A stretch of 64,000 nt of DNA from Streptacidiphilus rugosus AM-16 (GCF_000744655.1 NZ_JQMJ01000003.1:372001-436000), one strand, 5' to 3'; positions 49,234 through 59,517 are shown, counted from the stretch's first letter. Notes: generated from the sequence alone by a model not told the origin. Program-made: numbers and translations.

Positions 49234-50376
49234 TCAGCCCGAGAGGCGGACCGGCATGATCAGGTACTTGTACGCCTCGTCCGCCTCGGACTCCTGCGAG
49301 GCCTTGCCGCTGAGCAGCGCGGGCTTCGTCGCCGTGGTGAAGCTGAGCTGCGCCACCGGGGAGTCGATGGCCGAGAGGCCGTCCAGCAGGTAGGCCGGGT
49401 TGAAGGCGATCGAGATGTCGTCGCCCTCCAGGTCGGCGTCCAGCCGCTCGGACGCCTGCGCGTCGTCGCCGGAGCCGGCCTCCAGGGTCAGCACGCCCTG
49501 CTCGAAGCTGAGCCGCACCGGGGTGTTCCGCTCGGCGACCAGGGAGACGCGCTTGACGGCGTCCACAAAGCTCTGGGTGCCCACTGTGCCGACCGCGGAG
49601 AACTCCGTCGGGAAGAGCGCCCGGAACTTCGGGAACTCGCCCTCCAGGAGGCGCGTGGTCGTCCGGCGCCCGGCGCCCTCGAAGCCGATCAGGCCCTCGC
49701 CCTTGCCGCTGCCGGCGAGCGCGATGGAGACGTTGTCGCCCGCGCTCAGCGACTTCGCCGTGTCCAGGAGGGTCTTCGCGGGCACCAGGGCCACGGCCGA
49801 CAGGCCGGGCTGCTCCGGCTTCCACAGCAGGTCGCGGACGGCGAAGCGGTAGCGGTCGGTGGCGGCCAGGGTAACCCGGTCGTCCTCGATCTCGACCCGG
49901 ACGCCGGTGAGCACCGGGAGCGTGTCGTCGCGACCGGCGGCGACGGCGACCTGGGCGACCGCGGCGGCGAAGGCGTCGCCGGGGATCGTGCCCGAGACCG
50001 TCGGCATCACCGGCAGCGCGGGGTACTCGTCCACAGGAAGCGTGGGGAGTGTGAATCGCGAGCTGCCGCAGACGACGAGCACCCGCACGCCGTCGGTGGA
50101 GATCTCCACAGGCCTGTTGGGAAGCGAGCGCGAGATGTCGGCCAGCAGGCGACCGGAGACCAGGACGGTGCCCGCCTCCTCCACGTCCGCCTCCGCCTCG
50201 ACCCGCGCGGAGACCTCGTAGTCGAATCCGGACAGGCTCAGCTTGCCGGTGTCGTCCTGGCTCTCGGCCGTCAGCAGCAGCCCGGCGAGGACCGGCACCG
50301 GGGGCCTGGCAGGGAGACTGCGCGCGGCCCAGGCCACGGCCTCCGCGAGGACGTCACGCTCGACCCGGAACTTCAC
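49234..50376 (-). CDS. dnaN: DNA polymerase III beta subunit (sliding clamp)
   Basis: The 380-residue protein begins MKFRVERDVLAEAVAWAARS and has the three repeated clamp domains, including ATDRYRFAVRDLLW and the C-terminal YKYLIMPVRLSG that forms the partner-binding pocket. It starts with GTG at 50376 and is separated from dnaA by the origin. Confidence 0.97.
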   Translation of the reverse strand: MKFRVERDVLAEAVAWAARSLPARPPVPVLAGLLLTAESQDDTGKLSLSGFDYEVSARVEAEADVEEAGTVLVSGRLLADISRSLPNRPVEISTDGVRVLVVCGSSRFTLPTLPVDEYPALPVMPTVSGTIPGDAFAAAVAQVAVAAGRDDTLPVLTGVRVEIEDDRVTLAATDRYRFAVRDLLWKPEQPGLSAVALVPAKTLLDTAKSLSAGDNVSIALAGSGKGEGLIGFEGAGRRTTTRLLEGEFPKFRALFPTEFSAVGTVGTQSFVDAVKRVSLVAERNTPVRLSFEQGVLTLEAGSGDDAQASERLDADLEGDDISIAFNPAYLLDGLSAIDSPVAQLSFTTATKPALLSGKASQESEADEAYKYLIMPVRLSG

Positions 50377-51113
50377 CGGTAACCGCCTCCTGATGTGGGT
50401 AGGACGCTTCTGCGCCCTGGTTGCCGAGGAACAGTCTGACGCATACCACGGACACCTGAGGCAGATGGGCCGAAGTGGGATCGAACGCGTGTCGGGTCAG
50501 GCGTTCTCCACAGATCTGGCCCCCACCTCCTTTTGGATCAAGACCGAGCTATCTATGGTGGGTAGTAGTAGTAGGCCTTGTGGAAACCGTGGATAACCCC
50601 ATTCCGCCCTGGTCGGAGCCGCTTTTCTGTCCACACCGGCTGGGGACGGCCGCGGTGGAAAAACTACGCGCTCTGTGGATTCAGCACCCCCTGTGCACAG
50701 GGAAGTTGGGTTGTCCCCAGGTTGTCCACCGCTCCGTCCCCAGCTTTTCCCCCGGTTACCCACAGCCCCTGTGGCAACATCACGGAACCCATTTCCCTCG
50801 TCCCGGTGAAATGCCTCGTGATGTTGCCGTTCTGTGGACGTCCGTGTGGAGAACCCGGCCATTCCTGGGGATAACCGCCCCGACCCTGGGGACAGCGCGT
50901 GGATAACTCGGGCGGGCGGTTGACGCGGCTTCAGTTCTCCACAGCCTGTGGACGACCGCTTCCCACAAGTCCACAGGGGGTTGAGCTGGGACGATCCTCC
51001 CAGAGCCGGCCGTCCTGTGGACCGATTCTGGATAACTCCCTTCTCCCCAGGGTGTGGACGGAGCAAAGTCCCCATGGCTGTGGGCGACGCCGTCCGCGGG
51101 ACCGGGGAAACGA
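50377..51113. other. oriC: Chromosomal replication origin oriC
   Basis: The dnaN-dnaA gap of about 800 bp has many DnaA boxes on both strands. Full matches to YYVTCCACA are TTCTCCACA 50504, CTGTCCACA 50627, TTCTCCACA 50845 (minus), TTCTCCACA 50935, TCGTCCACA 50947 (minus) and CCGTCCACA 51053 (minus). One-mismatch boxes include 50588, 50722, 50756, 50833, 50866, 50898 and 51016. Boxes run in loose clusters, as in Streptomyces origins, where unwinding occurs in local AT-richer stretches. No gene is seen inside. Confidence 0.93.
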
Positions 51114-51143
51114 CGATGGGGCGCCCCGGAGGGCGCCCCATCG
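51114..51143 (-). terminator. dnaA terminator
   Basis: CGATGGGGCGCCC and GGGCGCCCCATCG form a 13-bp perfect stem with a CGGA loop, 32 bp after the dnaA stop, at the edge of oriC. Confidence 0.85.
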
Positions 51144-51175
51144 CACGGCAGCGGTCCGCTCGCGGACCCGCCGCG

Positions 51176-53062
51176 TCAGCTCTTGATGCGGTTGGTGAGC
51201 TCGGTCACCTGGTTGTAGATGGCCCGGCGCTCGGCCATCATCGTGCGGATCTTCCGGTCCGCGTGCATGACCGTGGTGTGGTCGCGGCCGCCGAAGGCCG
51301 CGCCGATCTTCGGCAGCGAGAGGTCGGTGAGCTCGCGGCACAGGTACATGGCGATCTGCCGCGCCGTCACCAGCACCCGGCTGCGCGACGAGCCGCAGAG
51401 GTCGTCCACGCCGAGCCCGAAGTACGCCGCGGTCTGCTGCATGATGACGCCGACCGTGATCTCCGGACCGTCCTCCTCGCCGCCCGGGATCAGGTCCTTG
51501 AGCACGACCTCGGCCAACTGCAGGTCCACCGGCGCCCGGTTGAGGCTGGCGAAGGCGGTGACCCGGATCAGCGCGCCCTCCAACTCACGGATGTTCCGCG
51601 AGATCCGGGAGGCGATGAACTCCAGCACCTCGGCGGGGGCGTTCAGTTGCTCCTGGATCGCCTTCTTGCGAAGGATCGCGATGCGGGTCTCCAGCTCGGG
51701 CGGCTGGACGTCGGTGGTCAGCCCCCACTCGAAGCGGTTGCGGAGCCGGTCCTCCAGGGTGACCAGCTGGCGGGGCGGCCGGTCGGAGGAGATCACGATC
51801 TGCTTGTTGGCGTTGTGCAGGGTGTTGAAGGTGTGGAAGAACTCCTCCTGCGTCGACTCCTTGTTCTGGAGGAACTGGATGTCGTCGACGAGCAGGATGT
51901 CCATGTCGCGGTAGCGCTGCCGGAAGCCGTCGCCCTTGTCGTCGCGGATCGAGTTGATGAACTCGTTGGTGAACTCCTCGGAGCTCACGTAGCGGACGCG
52001 GGTCCCCGGGTAGAGGCTGCGGGCGTAGTGGCCGATGGCGTGCAGCAGGTGCGTCTTGCCGAGGCCCGACTCCCCGTAGATGAACAGGGGGTTGTAGGCC
52101 TTGGCGGGGCTCTCGGCGACGGCGACCGCGGCCGCGTGGGCGAAGCGGTTGCTGGAGCCGATGACGAAGGTGTCGAAGAGGTACTTCGGGTTCAGCCGCG
52201 CGGCCGGCTCGTCCTTGCCCGGCAGCGCCGGGGAGCTGCCGCTGGAGCCGGTCCCCGGGCGCGGCAGCGGCGGGGAAGCCGGCTGGGCCGTGGGGACGGC
52301 CGGGAGCATGCCGCGCTCCGGCTCGCGCTCGTCACGTTCGGCCTGGCCGCGGTCGGCCGGGTAGCCGGACTGGGGCGGCTGGGTCTGCGACGGCGAGGAG
52401 GAGAGGTCGGGCGGCGCCGGCAGGTGCCGCTGCGGCGGCTCGTGCTGCTGGGTGGGCGGCTGCGGCGGGAGCTGGACCGGCAGCTGCGGCACGGCCCACT
52501 CGTCCTGGTACGCCGCCTGCTGCTCCTGGTACTTGGGCTCCGGGTACGTCGCCTCTTGGTAGTTCTGCTCCTGGTACGGCTGCTGCTCGGCGTACGGGGC
52601 CGGCTGCTGCTCCTGGTACGGGGAGGGGTCGCCGTAGTGGCGCTCCGCCTGGTAGTGCGGCTGCTGGGGGCCGAACGGCGGGGTCTGCTGCGGGTAGCCG
52701 TAGGAGTGCGGCGGCGGGGTCGGCTGCTGCGGGGCCTGCGGCTGGTAGACGGCGGGCGGCTGCGGCACGGGGCCGGGCTCGGGGGCCATCAGGCCGGCGT
52801 TGGCGTCGACGACGACCGCGATCAGGATCGAGCGCCGGAACTCCTGGCCGAGCAGCTCGGTGATCTGCTGCACCAGGCGGCCCTCGAGCACGCTCTTGCC
52901 GTACTCGTTGGGCGTGGCCAGCAGGGCGGTGTTGTGCATCATCCCCATGGGATGCGTCTGCTGCAGCCAGTGCTTGTCCTTGGCCCCGACCTCCGGATCG
53001 CTTGCCAGTCGCTCGACGACTCGCGCCCAGGCGGAAGCGAGATCGTTGGTTGTGTCAGCCAC
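51176..53062 (-). CDS. dnaA: Chromosomal replication initiator DnaA
   Basis: The 628-residue protein has domain I (about 1-90), a very long Gln/Pro/Tyr-rich domain II (~95-285), the AAA+ domain III with Walker [10 protein letters not shown] near 330 and Walker B LLVDDIQF, and DNA-binding domain IV with the DnaA signature [17 protein letters not shown] near 585. The long domain II is normal for Streptomyces. It starts with GTG at 53062. Its promoter has an adjoining DnaA box, so it is likely autoregulated. Confidence 0.97.
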   Translation of the reverse strand: MADTTNDLASAWARVVERLASDPEVGAKDKHWLQQTHPMGMMHNTALLATPNEYGKSVLEGRLVQQITELLGQEFRRSILIAVVVDANAGLMAPEPGPVPQPPAVYQPQAPQQPTPPPHSYGYPQQTPPFGPQQPHYQAERHYGDPSPYQEQQPAPYAEQQPYQEQNYQEATYPEPKYQEQQAAYQDEWAVPQLPVQLPPQPPTQQHEPPQRHLPAPPDLSSSPSQTQPPQSGYPADRGQAERDEREPERGMLPAVPTAQPASPPLPRPGTGSSGSSPALPGKDEPAARLNPKYLFDTFVIGSSNRFAHAAAVAVAESPAKAYNPLFIYGESGLGKTHLLHAIGHYARSLYPGTRVRYVSSEEFTNEFINSIRDDKGDGFRQRYRDMDILLVDDIQFLQNKESTQEEFFHTFNTLHNANKQIVISSDRPPRQLVTLEDRLRNRFEWGLTTDVQPPELETRIAILRKKAIQEQLNAPAEVLEFIASRISRNIRELEGALIRVTAFASLNRAPVDLQLAEVVLKDLIPGGEEDGPEITVGVIMQQTAAYFGLGVDDLCGSSRSRVLVTARQIAMYLCRELTDLSLPKIGAAFGGRDHTTVMHADRKIRTMMAERRAIYNQVTELTNRIKS

Positions 53063-53117
53063 TGGTGCACGCCTTCGCTGGCTTGGTCGGGGCAGGAGAT
53101 CCTTGGAGAGTCTGTCA

Positions 53118-53160
53118 ACGGTAGGCGGCAGGCGTGCCCCGGTTCAAGTTGTTGTCCACA
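53118..53160 (-). promoter_or_regulatory. dnaA promoter with DnaA box
   Basis: On the minus strand TTGAAC (53142-53147) and TACCGT (53118-53123) are 18 bp apart. A perfect TTGTCCACA box is at 53152-53160, 4 bp upstream of the -35, placed for autoregulation. Confidence 0.65.
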
Positions 53161-53222
53161 GGCTGTGGGCGACGTGTCGCGGCTGGTCCGTGGGCGGAAG
53201 GTCCGGGCAGGTCCGGGCCGGT

Positions 53223-53252
53223 TTGACCCGTGGACCCCGTTCCGCGTACCGT
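53223..53252 (+). promoter_or_regulatory. rpmH promoter
   Basis: TTGACC (53223-53228) and TACCGT (53247-53252) with an 18-bp spacer read toward rpmH, about 176 bp before its start. The same -10 hexamer is used by the divergent dnaA promoter. Confidence 0.6.
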
Positions 53253-53428
53253 AACGAGGTCGAGTTGTCGATGGCCGCTGCCGCATGCCCGCGGAGTCTC
53301 CGCAGCCGAGGCGCGCAGCTACGGGCGTCGTGGATCACCGTACAGAACGGGTTATGGGGATCGCGCGGACGCACGGTGACGGCCAACCGATGTATCGCCG
53401 CCCCTTCGATTGACCCTGGAGTTACCCC

Positions 53429-53566
53429 GTGAGCAAGCGCACTTTCCAGCCGAACAACCGCCGTCGCGCGAAGACCCACGGCTTCCGCCTGCGGATGCGT
53501 ACGCGTGCCGGTCGTGCGATCCTCGCGGCTCGCCGCGAAAAGGGCCGCGCCCGTCTTTCCGCCTGA
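53429..53566 (+). CDS. rpmH: Ribosomal protein bL34
   Basis: The 45-residue basic protein begins [20 protein letters not shown] and ends [12 protein letters not shown], the universal L34 sequence. It starts with GTG. It is divergent from dnaA and first in the rpmH-rnpA-yidD-yidC-jag-rsmG block. Confidence 0.98.
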   Translation: MSKRTFQPNNRRRAKTHGFRLRMRTRAGRAILAARREKGRARLSA

Positions 53567-53596
53567 TAACCGCCTGATCACCAAGGTCGTGCTGTC

Positions 53597-54016
53597 GTGC
53601 TGCCCTCCGAGTATCGGCTGAGGCGGCGCGAGGACTTCGCGACCGCGGTACGGCGGGGCCGCAGAGCCGGCCGCCCGCTGCTCGTCGTGCATCTCTCTCC
53701 GGCCGGTTCCACCGGTCCGGAGGGGGGCGCGGCGACGGAGCCTGCAAACCCGCATGGCGCCGGGGGGAACTTTCTCCCGGCGCGTGCGGGTTTTGTTGTC
53801 AGCAAGGCTGTGGGGGTGGCCGTGGTCCGCAATCGCGTCAAGCGACGACTTCGTCACCTCATGGCCGAGCGTATGGGCGACCTGCCCGCAGGTAGCCTGA
53901 TAGTGGTACGCGCGCTTCCCTCGGCCGCCGAGGCGGAGTACGCGGACCTGGCACGCGATCTGGACTCCGCGTTGCGCAAACTCAAGCCCTCATCGCCGAC
54001 GGGAGCAGGGCCGTGA
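53597..54016 (+). CDS. rnpA: Ribonuclease P protein component
   Basis: The 139-residue basic protein begins [20 protein letters not shown] and carries the RNR signature [17 protein letters not shown] Gly/Pro insert (about 35-58) before GFVVSKAVG is longer than in E. coli. It supports the RNase P RNA in tRNA 5' processing. The GTG at 53597 is used; yidD overlaps its stop (GTGA). Confidence 0.95.
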   Translation: MLPSEYRLRRREDFATAVRRGRRAGRPLLVVHLSPAGSTGPEGGAATEPANPHGAGGNFLPARAGFVVSKAVGVAVVRNRVKRRLRHLMAERMGDLPAGSLIVVRALPSAAEAEYADLARDLDSALRKLKPSSPTGAGP

Positions 54017-54339
54017 CGTACCTGCCGTGGCTGGTGGTCGGGCTGGTCGCCCTCTTCGCAGGGAAATACCTGTTGCTGGGGCTGATCAAGCTCTACCAGT
54101 GGACCATCAGTCCGCTGCTGGGCCCGGTGTGCCGCTACCACCCGTCCTGTTCCCGTTACGGGTTCGAGGCGATCAAGGTGCACGGCGCGCTGAAAGGCAC
54201 CGCCCTGACCGCCTGGCGCATCCTCCGGTGCAATCCGTGGAGCGCCGGCGGCTTCGACTACGTCCCGGAACGAAAGCACCCGGTCTGGTACCGGCGGCTT
54301 CGGAAGCCGGTTCCCCCGACCACTGCCCAAGGAGTCTGA
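54013..54339 (+). CDS. yidD: Membrane protein insertion efficiency factor YidD
   Basis: The 108-residue protein has a short hydrophobic N-terminus and the YidD core: [20 protein letters not shown], then [15 protein letters not shown] and [17 protein letters not shown], with three conserved Cys. It assists YidC-dependent insertion. Start GTG overlaps the rnpA stop. Confidence 0.96.
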   Translation: MTYLPWLVVGLVALFAGKYLLLGLIKLYQWTISPLLGPVCRYHPSCSRYGFEAIKVHGALKGTALTAWRILRCNPWSAGGFDYVPERKHPVWYRRLRKPVPPTTAQGV

Positions 54340-54342
54340 CCC

Positions 54343-55437
54343 GTGGGGTTCCTCGATACCATTCTCAAACCCCTGTACTACGGCGTCTCCTGGGTCGTGG
54401 TGCAGTTCCACACCGTGTTCGGGGCGATCTTCGGCAAGGACTCCGGCGCGGCCTGGGGCCTGTCCATCGTCATGCTGACGGTGCTGGTGCGAGCGGCGAT
54501 GATTCCGCTGTTCGTCAAGCAGATCAAGTCCATGCGGACCATGCAGGCGCTCCAGCCGAAGATGAAGCTGATCCAGGAGCGCTACAAGAACGACCGCCAG
54601 AAGCAGTCCGAAGAGATGATGAAGCTCTACAAGGAGGCGGGTACCAACCCGGCTGCGAGCTGTCTTCCTCTTCTGGTGCAGTCCCCGTTCTTCATGTCGC
54701 TGTACGGCGTGCTGAAGAACGTCTCTCAGGACAAGGCCGTCGGTGTGATCACCGGCACGCTGTTGACCAGCGCCAACGCCGCCGTGATCTTCGGTGCGCC
54801 GATCTCCGCGACGTTCGTCGGGTCCAGTGAGACCAGTGTGAAGGTCGTCACGGCGATCTTCATCCTGACGATGTGCTTCACGCAGTTCCTCACCACGCGC
54901 CAGCTCATGACGAAGAACGTCGACCTCACGGTCAAGACGCCGTACATGCAGCAGCAGAAGATGATGATGTACGTCCTCCCCGTCATCTACATCTTCTTCG
55001 GTATCAACATGCCGGTCGGTGTCCTGATCTACATGGTCACCTCCAACGCGTGGACGCTCGGTCAGCAGCTGGTCATCATCCGTCGCAACCCGACCCCGGG
55101 CTCCGTCGCCTGGAAGGAGCGCCAGGCGCGTCTGAAGGCCGCTGGCAAGCTGAACGCGGACGGGACCGAGATCAAGACCTCGGTGGCCTCCCTGGTCAAG
55201 GGCGGCACCGCCGCTCCCGAGGACGCCGAGCCCGAGCAGGTCGCGGTGCGGGTCCAGCCGAAGCGGCAGACCAAGGCCAAGCGCGCCTCCGGTGGCGGTG
55301 GCGGCGGTGGCGGCGGTCAGCAGTCCGGTGGCGGTGGGGGCGGTACCAAGACCGCGCCGGCCCGCGGCCGGGCCACCGGGGGTGCCACTCGCACCCAGGG
55401 CACCGGCGGCCAGTCCTCGAACAAGAAGAAGTCCTGA
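54343..55437 (+). CDS. yidC: Membrane protein insertase YidC
   Basis: The 364-residue protein has the five-helix insertase core: [20 protein letters not shown] with its conserved Arg, a long cytoplasmic hairpin ([20 protein letters not shown]), [19 protein letters not shown] and later helices. A Gly-rich basic tail (about 310-364) may bind ribosomes. It lacks the large periplasmic domain of proteobacteria, as usual for Gram-positives. AAGGAG precedes the GTG start. Confidence 0.96.
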   Translation: MGFLDTILKPLYYGVSWVVVQFHTVFGAIFGKDSGAAWGLSIVMLTVLVRAAMIPLFVKQIKSMRTMQALQPKMKLIQERYKNDRQKQSEEMMKLYKEAGTNPAASCLPLLVQSPFFMSLYGVLKNVSQDKAVGVITGTLLTSANAAVIFGAPISATFVGSSETSVKVVTAIFILTMCFTQFLTTRQLMTKNVDLTVKTPYMQQQKMMMYVLPVIYIFFGINMPVGVLIYMVTSNAWTLGQQLVIIRRNPTPGSVAWKERQARLKAAGKLNADGTEIKTSVASLVKGGTAAPEDAEPEQVAVRVQPKRQTKAKRASGGGGGGGGGQQSGGGGGGTKTAPARGRATGGATRTQGTGGQSSNKKKS

Positions 55438-55480
55438 ACCTCATCTCCCACCCCCTACTGATCATCGAAGGAGTCGATCC

Positions 55481-56008
55481 GTGACGGACGGCACCGTGGC
55501 CCCCGCCGAGGGCGCCTCGTCCAAGAGCGAGCTGCTGGCCAATCTGGAGCAGGAGGGGGAGATCGCCGCCGACTACCTGGAGGCTCTCCTCGACATCGCC
55601 GACCTGGACGGCGACATCGACATGGACGTCGAGGGCGATCGTGCCTCCGTCTCGATCGTCGGTGAGGGGCCGGGCGCCGCGCGTACGCTTCAGCGCCTGG
55701 TCGGCCAGGACGGCGAGGTGCTGGAGGCCCTGCAGGAGCTGACCCGTCTGGCGGTGCACCGGGAGACCGGAGAGCGCAGCCGGTTGATGCTGGACATTGC
55801 GGGGTTCCGGGCGGCCAAGCGTGCGGAGCTGACCGCGCTGGGCGAGCAGGCGGCCAAGGACGTGAAGGAGAACGGCGAGCCGGTCCGGCTGCGGCCGATG
55901 ACCCCGTTCGAGCGGAAGGTCGTCCACGACGCCGTGGCCGCGGCGGGTCTGCGCAGCGAGTCGGAGGGCGAGGAGCCCCAGCGTCGCGTGGTCGTGCTCC
56001 CGGCCTGA
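55481..56008 (+). CDS. jag: Jag/KhpB-type RNA-binding protein (KH and R3H domains)
   Basis: The 175-residue protein has an acidic N-terminus, a KH-like domain (about 45-100, with LQRLVGQDGEVLEALQELTR) and a C-terminal R3H domain (LRPMTPFERKVVHDAVAAAG). The N-terminal Jag domain of firmicutes is absent. It is a small-RNA chaperone candidate and follows yidC as usual. GAAGGAG precedes the GTG at 55481. Confidence 0.94.
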   Translation: MTDGTVAPAEGASSKSELLANLEQEGEIAADYLEALLDIADLDGDIDMDVEGDRASVSIVGEGPGAARTLQRLVGQDGEVLEALQELTRLAVHRETGERSRLMLDIAGFRAAKRAELTALGEQAAKDVKENGEPVRLRPMTPFERKVVHDAVAAAGLRSESEGEEPQRRVVVLPA

Positions 56009-56117
56009 TCGGTCCTCCGGCCGATCGGTACGTCTGAAGAGTGGTAGCGGGATTCGTCCGGCCCCGTTCGCAGTTCTGCTGCGGGCGGGGCCGTCGTGAG
56101 TAGAGGAGTGGTGCGGC

Positions 56118-56861
56118 GTGGTGGAGGCCCAGCCCGAGGAGTTCGACACCGACCTCGGGGAGACCCCGGCGGTCGCTGCGGAGATCTTCGGCGAGCGACT
56201 GGAGCTGGCCGAGCGTTACGCCGCCCTGCTCGCGGACGCGGGTGTCCGGCGCGGCCTGATCGGTCCACGTGAGGTGCCGCGGCTGTGGGAGCGGCACATC
56301 CTCAACTGCGCGGTGCTGGGTGAGGCGCTGCCGGACAAGCGGTCACTCTCGCTCTGCGACGTCGGCTCGGGGGCGGGCCTTCCCGGCATCCCGGTGGCGC
56401 TGGCCCGGCCCGACGTGGAGATCACCCTGCTGGAGCCGCTGCTGCGCCGCACGACTTTCCTGGAGGAGGTCGTCCGGGAGCTGAGCCTGGCCAACGTCAC
56501 CGTGGTGCGCGGTCGTGCGGAGGAGATGGTCGGCAAGGTCCAGGTCGACGTGGTGACCGCGCGTGCGGTGGCGCCGCTGGACCGGCTGGCCGGCTGGGGG
56601 CTGCCGCTGCTGCGCCCGTACGGGCAGATGCTCGCGCTCAAGGGCGAGTCGGCCGAGCAGGAGGTGGCCGAGCACAAGGCCGCCCTGCAGAAGCTGGGCG
56701 CGGAGACGTGGTCGGTCGAGGTGATCGGCGCGGAGGTGGTCTCCACGCCGACGCACGTGGTGCGGGTCCAGGTGGGCGAGAGCCCCGGCGGTGTGCGGGC
56801 GGCCGCGCGCCGTGCGAAGGCGGCGAAGGCCGCCCGTGGCGGGGCTCGGCGCCGGCGGTAG
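56118..56861 (+). CDS. rsmG: 16S rRNA (guanine-N7) methyltransferase RsmG
   Basis: The 247-residue protein has the GidB fold: LWERHILNCAVLGEALPDKR, the SAM site CDVGSGAGLPGIPVALARPD, and VTARAVAPLDRLAGWGLPLL. It methylates G527 of 16S rRNA; loss gives low-level streptomycin resistance. The C-terminus is basic. It starts with GTG at 56118. Confidence 0.96.
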   Translation: MVEAQPEEFDTDLGETPAVAAEIFGERLELAERYAALLADAGVRRGLIGPREVPRLWERHILNCAVLGEALPDKRSLSLCDVGSGAGLPGIPVALARPDVEITLLEPLLRRTTFLEEVVRELSLANVTVVRGRAEEMVGKVQVDVVTARAVAPLDRLAGWGLPLLRPYGQMLALKGESAEQEVAEHKAALQKLGAETWSVEVIGAEVVSTPTHVVRVQVGESPGGVRAAARRAKAAKAARGGARRRR

Positions 56862-56875
56862 CGGCGGAAGGATTT

Positions 56876-56917
56876 CATGATCGGCAAATGCTTCACGTGA
56901 AGCACTTTGCGATCATG
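56876..56917. repeat. TGCTTCACGTGAAGCA palindrome family, copy E3
   Basis: An imperfect 42-bp palindrome centred at 56896.5. The left arm CATGATCGGCAAA and right arm CTTTGCGATCATG pair with three mismatched positions. First of a pair; the second centre is exactly 51 bp downstream. It lies between rsmG and parA. Confidence 0.88.
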
Positions 56918-56926
56918 GAGCCCGAT

Positions 56927-56968
56927 CAAGATCCATAACTGTTTCACGTGAAGCATTTAGTGATCTTG
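56927..56968. repeat. TGCTTCACGTGAAGCA palindrome family, copy E4 (half parS)
   Basis: Centred at 56947.5. The core is TGTTTCACGTGAAGCA: the left half equals canonical parS, the right half the variant. The outer arms CAAGATC and GATCTTG pair perfectly. Confidence 0.85.
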
Positions 56969-57232
56969 GTCGCGCTCCAATGGGTTGGGAGTGACGGAGT
57001 GTCGAACCGTCAGATTTGACGTAAAACGGGCATCGTGTTGCTCGTGAAACGTCGCTCCCTGCTCTCCGGCATCCTCAGCCGAAGCCGCGAGGCCGCCAAC
57101 CGCACCCGTCCTGCCCGTCCTTCGAGTGAAGATCTCGCACCCAGGGGGCCGGAACGTCCCCAACTTCCCCCCAGGCCCCGTGAGCTGCGCGATGATTCTC
57201 ACGACAGCCCGGAGCGCGAGGGGGGCGGACCC

Positions 57233-58369
57233 ATGTCTGCACAGCACCTGTCAGCACAGCAGCACCTGTCGACGCAGCATCCTGCCGCCGTGGAACCAGT
57301 GCCGGGCCCCAGGACGCAATCTCCGTTCGACGACCCTGATCGCAGTGTCCATCCGGCACCGTCGCATGAAACACTGACGGACATGCAGGACTCCGACACT
57401 CCGCCGCTCGCGGACGACACTCCCATCGCGCGCGCCGCGCAGGCCGCTGTCTCCGCGATGACGCGGGTCGGCGAGCCGCTGCCGCGCCCCGCCCAGACCA
57501 GGGTGATGGTGGTCGCCAACCAGAAGGGCGGGGTGGGCAAGACCACGACCACGGTCAATCTGGCCGCGTCGCTGGCTCTGCACGGCGCGCGGGTCCTGGT
57601 CATCGACCTCGACCCGCAGGGCAACGCCTCCACCGCGTTGGGCATCGACCACCACGCCGAGGTGCCCTCGATCTACGACGTCCTGGTGGAGGGAAAGCCG
57701 CTCGCGGACGTCGTCCAGCCGGTCGTGGACGTCGAGGGGCTCTTCTGCTGCCCGGCGACCATCGATCTGGCCGGCGCGGAAATCGAGCTGGTCTCGCTGG
57801 TGGCCCGGGAGAGCAGGCTGCAGCGGGCCATCGCCGCATACGAGCAGCCGCTCGACTACATCCTGATCGACTGCCCGCCCTCGCTGGGTCTGCTGACGGT
57901 CAACGCGATGGTGGCCGGCCGCGAGGTGCTGATCCCGATCCAGTGCGAGTACTACGCGCTGGAGGGCCTCGGCCAGCTGCTGCGGAACGTGGACCTGGTC
58001 CGAGCCCACCTCAACCCGGATCTGCACGTCTCCACCATCCTGCTCACCATGTACGATGCGCGCACCCGGCTTGCCTCCCAGGTGGCCGACGAGGTGCGTG
58101 GTCACTTCAGCTCCGAGGTGCTGCGGACCAGCATTCCCCGGTCGGTGCGTGTCTCCGAGGCCCCCAGCTACGGGCAGACGGTGCTCACGTACGACCCGGG
58201 TTCCAGCGGTGCGCTCTCCTACCTGGAGGCCGCCAAGGAGATCGCGCTTCGCGGCGCGGAGGCGGATGCCGCAGCCGCCGAGGTGGCCTATGCGGCAGGG
58301 GCGTCCGGGGTCTATCCCCAGCAGCCCCGCATGATCGACCAGCACAGCACGATGGAGGGGAACCGGTGA
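57233..58369 (+). CDS. parA: Chromosome partitioning ATPase ParA
   Basis: With the ATG at 57233, the protein has 378 residues: a low-complexity N-terminal ~90 residues, then the deviant Walker A VVANQKGGVGKTTTTVNLAA, DLDPQGNASTALGI, and IDCPPSLGLLTVNAMVAGRE. GGGGGGCGGACCC precedes the chosen ATG; the frame is open to 57035 with a weaker start. ParA moves and positions ParB-origin complexes during sporulation septation. The upstream region from rsmG holds two palindromes of the parS-like family and no other gene. Confidence 0.95.
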   Translation: MSAQHLSAQQHLSTQHPAAVEPVPGPRTQSPFDDPDRSVHPAPSHETLTDMQDSDTPPLADDTPIARAAQAAVSAMTRVGEPLPRPAQTRVMVVANQKGGVGKTTTTVNLAASLALHGARVLVIDLDPQGNASTALGIDHHAEVPSIYDVLVEGKPLADVVQPVVDVEGLFCCPATIDLAGAEIELVSLVARESRLQRAIAAYEQPLDYILIDCPPSLGLLTVNAMVAGREVLIPIQCEYYALEGLGQLLRNVDLVRAHLNPDLHVSTILLTMYDARTRLASQVADEVRGHFSSEVLRTSIPRSVRVSEAPSYGQTVLTYDPGSSGALSYLEAAKEIALRGAEADAAAAEVAYAAGASGVYPQQPRMIDQHSTMEGNR

Positions 58370-59517
58370 GTGAGCGTCGTAGGGGTCTTGGCCGTGGCCT
58401 GGGAGCACTGATCCCGGCCGCAGCTTCACCGGTCGGTGCCCCGACCGCCCCCGGGACCCCTTCTCCCGCGGCCGCGCCGGTGCTCGGGTCCGAGCGCGGG
58501 ATCGCCGCGGTGAAGATCGCCGGACTGAACGGCGCGGGCTCGTCGGCGTCGGTTCCGGTCAGCACCATGGAGCGCGAGCCGGAGTCGGTCGACACCGTGC
58601 GGCCGGAGGAGGACCCGAGCGGGCTGCGGCCGGTCGAGGGCGCCTGGTTCGCCGAGCTTCCGCTGGAATCGATCACACCCAACCCGCGCCAGCCGCGTGA
58701 GGTGTTCGACCCGGAGGCGCTCAACGAGCTCGTCATCTCCATCAAGGAGGTGGGCCTGCTCCAGCCGATCGTGGTGCGCCAGGTCGGCTCCGAGCGCTAC
58801 GAGCTGATCATGGGCGAGCGCCGTTGGCGCGCGAGCCGTGAGGCCGGCCTGGACGTCATCCCGGCCATCGTCCGCTCCACGGACGACGAGAAGCTGCTCC
58901 TGGACGCGCTGCTGGAGAACCTGCACCGCGCCCAGCTCAACCCGCTGGAAGAGGCGGCCGCCTACGAGCAGCTGATGTTCGACTTCTCCTGCTCGCAGGG
59001 TGAGCTCGCGGACCGCATCGGCCGCTCCCGCGCCCACGTGAACAACACGCTTCGGCTGCTGAAGCTGTCGCCGTTCATCCAGCGCCGGGTCGCGGCCGGG
59101 GAGTTCGCCGGGGGTCACGCCCGCGTGCTGCTGACGGTCGAGGACGAGGAGCTGCGGGAGAAGCTCGCGGCGCGCATCTCGCCGGAGGGCCTCTCGGTCC
59201 GTGGCCTGGAGGAGATCGTCGCGGTCATCGGCTTCGACGAGAACCCCGCCTCCCGCAAGCCTCCGGCGGCCCCGCGGGCCGGGCGTCGGATCTCCCCGGC
59301 CTTCGCCAGCCTGGCCAACCGGCTCTCGGACCGCTTCGACACCCGGGTGAAGGTCGAGCTCGGCAAGAACCGAGGCAAGATCGTGGTGGAGTTCGCCTCG
59401 GTCGACGACCTCGACCGCATCCTCGGCTCCTTCGCCCCGGGCGAGGGAGCGATGCTCCGCCAGGGGCTGGAGGGCGATGGCGGCCACGCCGAGGCCATCG
59501 AGGAAGACCAGGACTGA
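58366..59517 (+). CDS. parB: Chromosome partitioning protein ParB (CTPase, parS-binding)
   Basis: The 383-residue protein begins VSERRRGLGRGLGALIPAAA, the ParA-interacting motif. The CTP-binding region contains NPRQPREVFDPEALNEL and MGERRWRASREAGL. LADRIGRSRAHVNNTLRLLK is the HTH that reads parS, and the C-terminal dimer domain ends the protein. Its GTG overlaps the parA stop (GTGA). The window has one canonical parS core and seven variants it might bind. Confidence 0.96.
   Translation: MSERRRGLGRGLGALIPAAASPVGAPTAPGTPSPAAAPVLGSERGIAAVKIAGLNGAGSSASVPVSTMEREPESVDTVRPEEDPSGLRPVEGAWFAELPLESITPNPRQPREVFDPEALNELVISIKEVGLLQPIVVRQVGSERYELIMGERRWRASREAGLDVIPAIVRSTDDEKLLLDALLENLHRAQLNPLEEAAAYEQLMFDFSCSQGELADRIGRSRAHVNNTLRLLKLSPFIQRRVAAGEFAGGHARVLLTVEDEELREKLAARISPEGLSVRGLEEIVAVIGFDENPASRKPPAAPRAGRRISPAFASLANRLSDRFDTRVKVELGKNRGKIVVEFASVDDLDRILGSFAPGEGAMLRQGLEGDGGHAEAIEEDQD

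Noticed and set aside
57035-57232. A 66-codon N-terminal extension of parA
   Set aside because: The frame is open from 57035, but the good ribosome-binding site is before 57233 and the extension has no family features.
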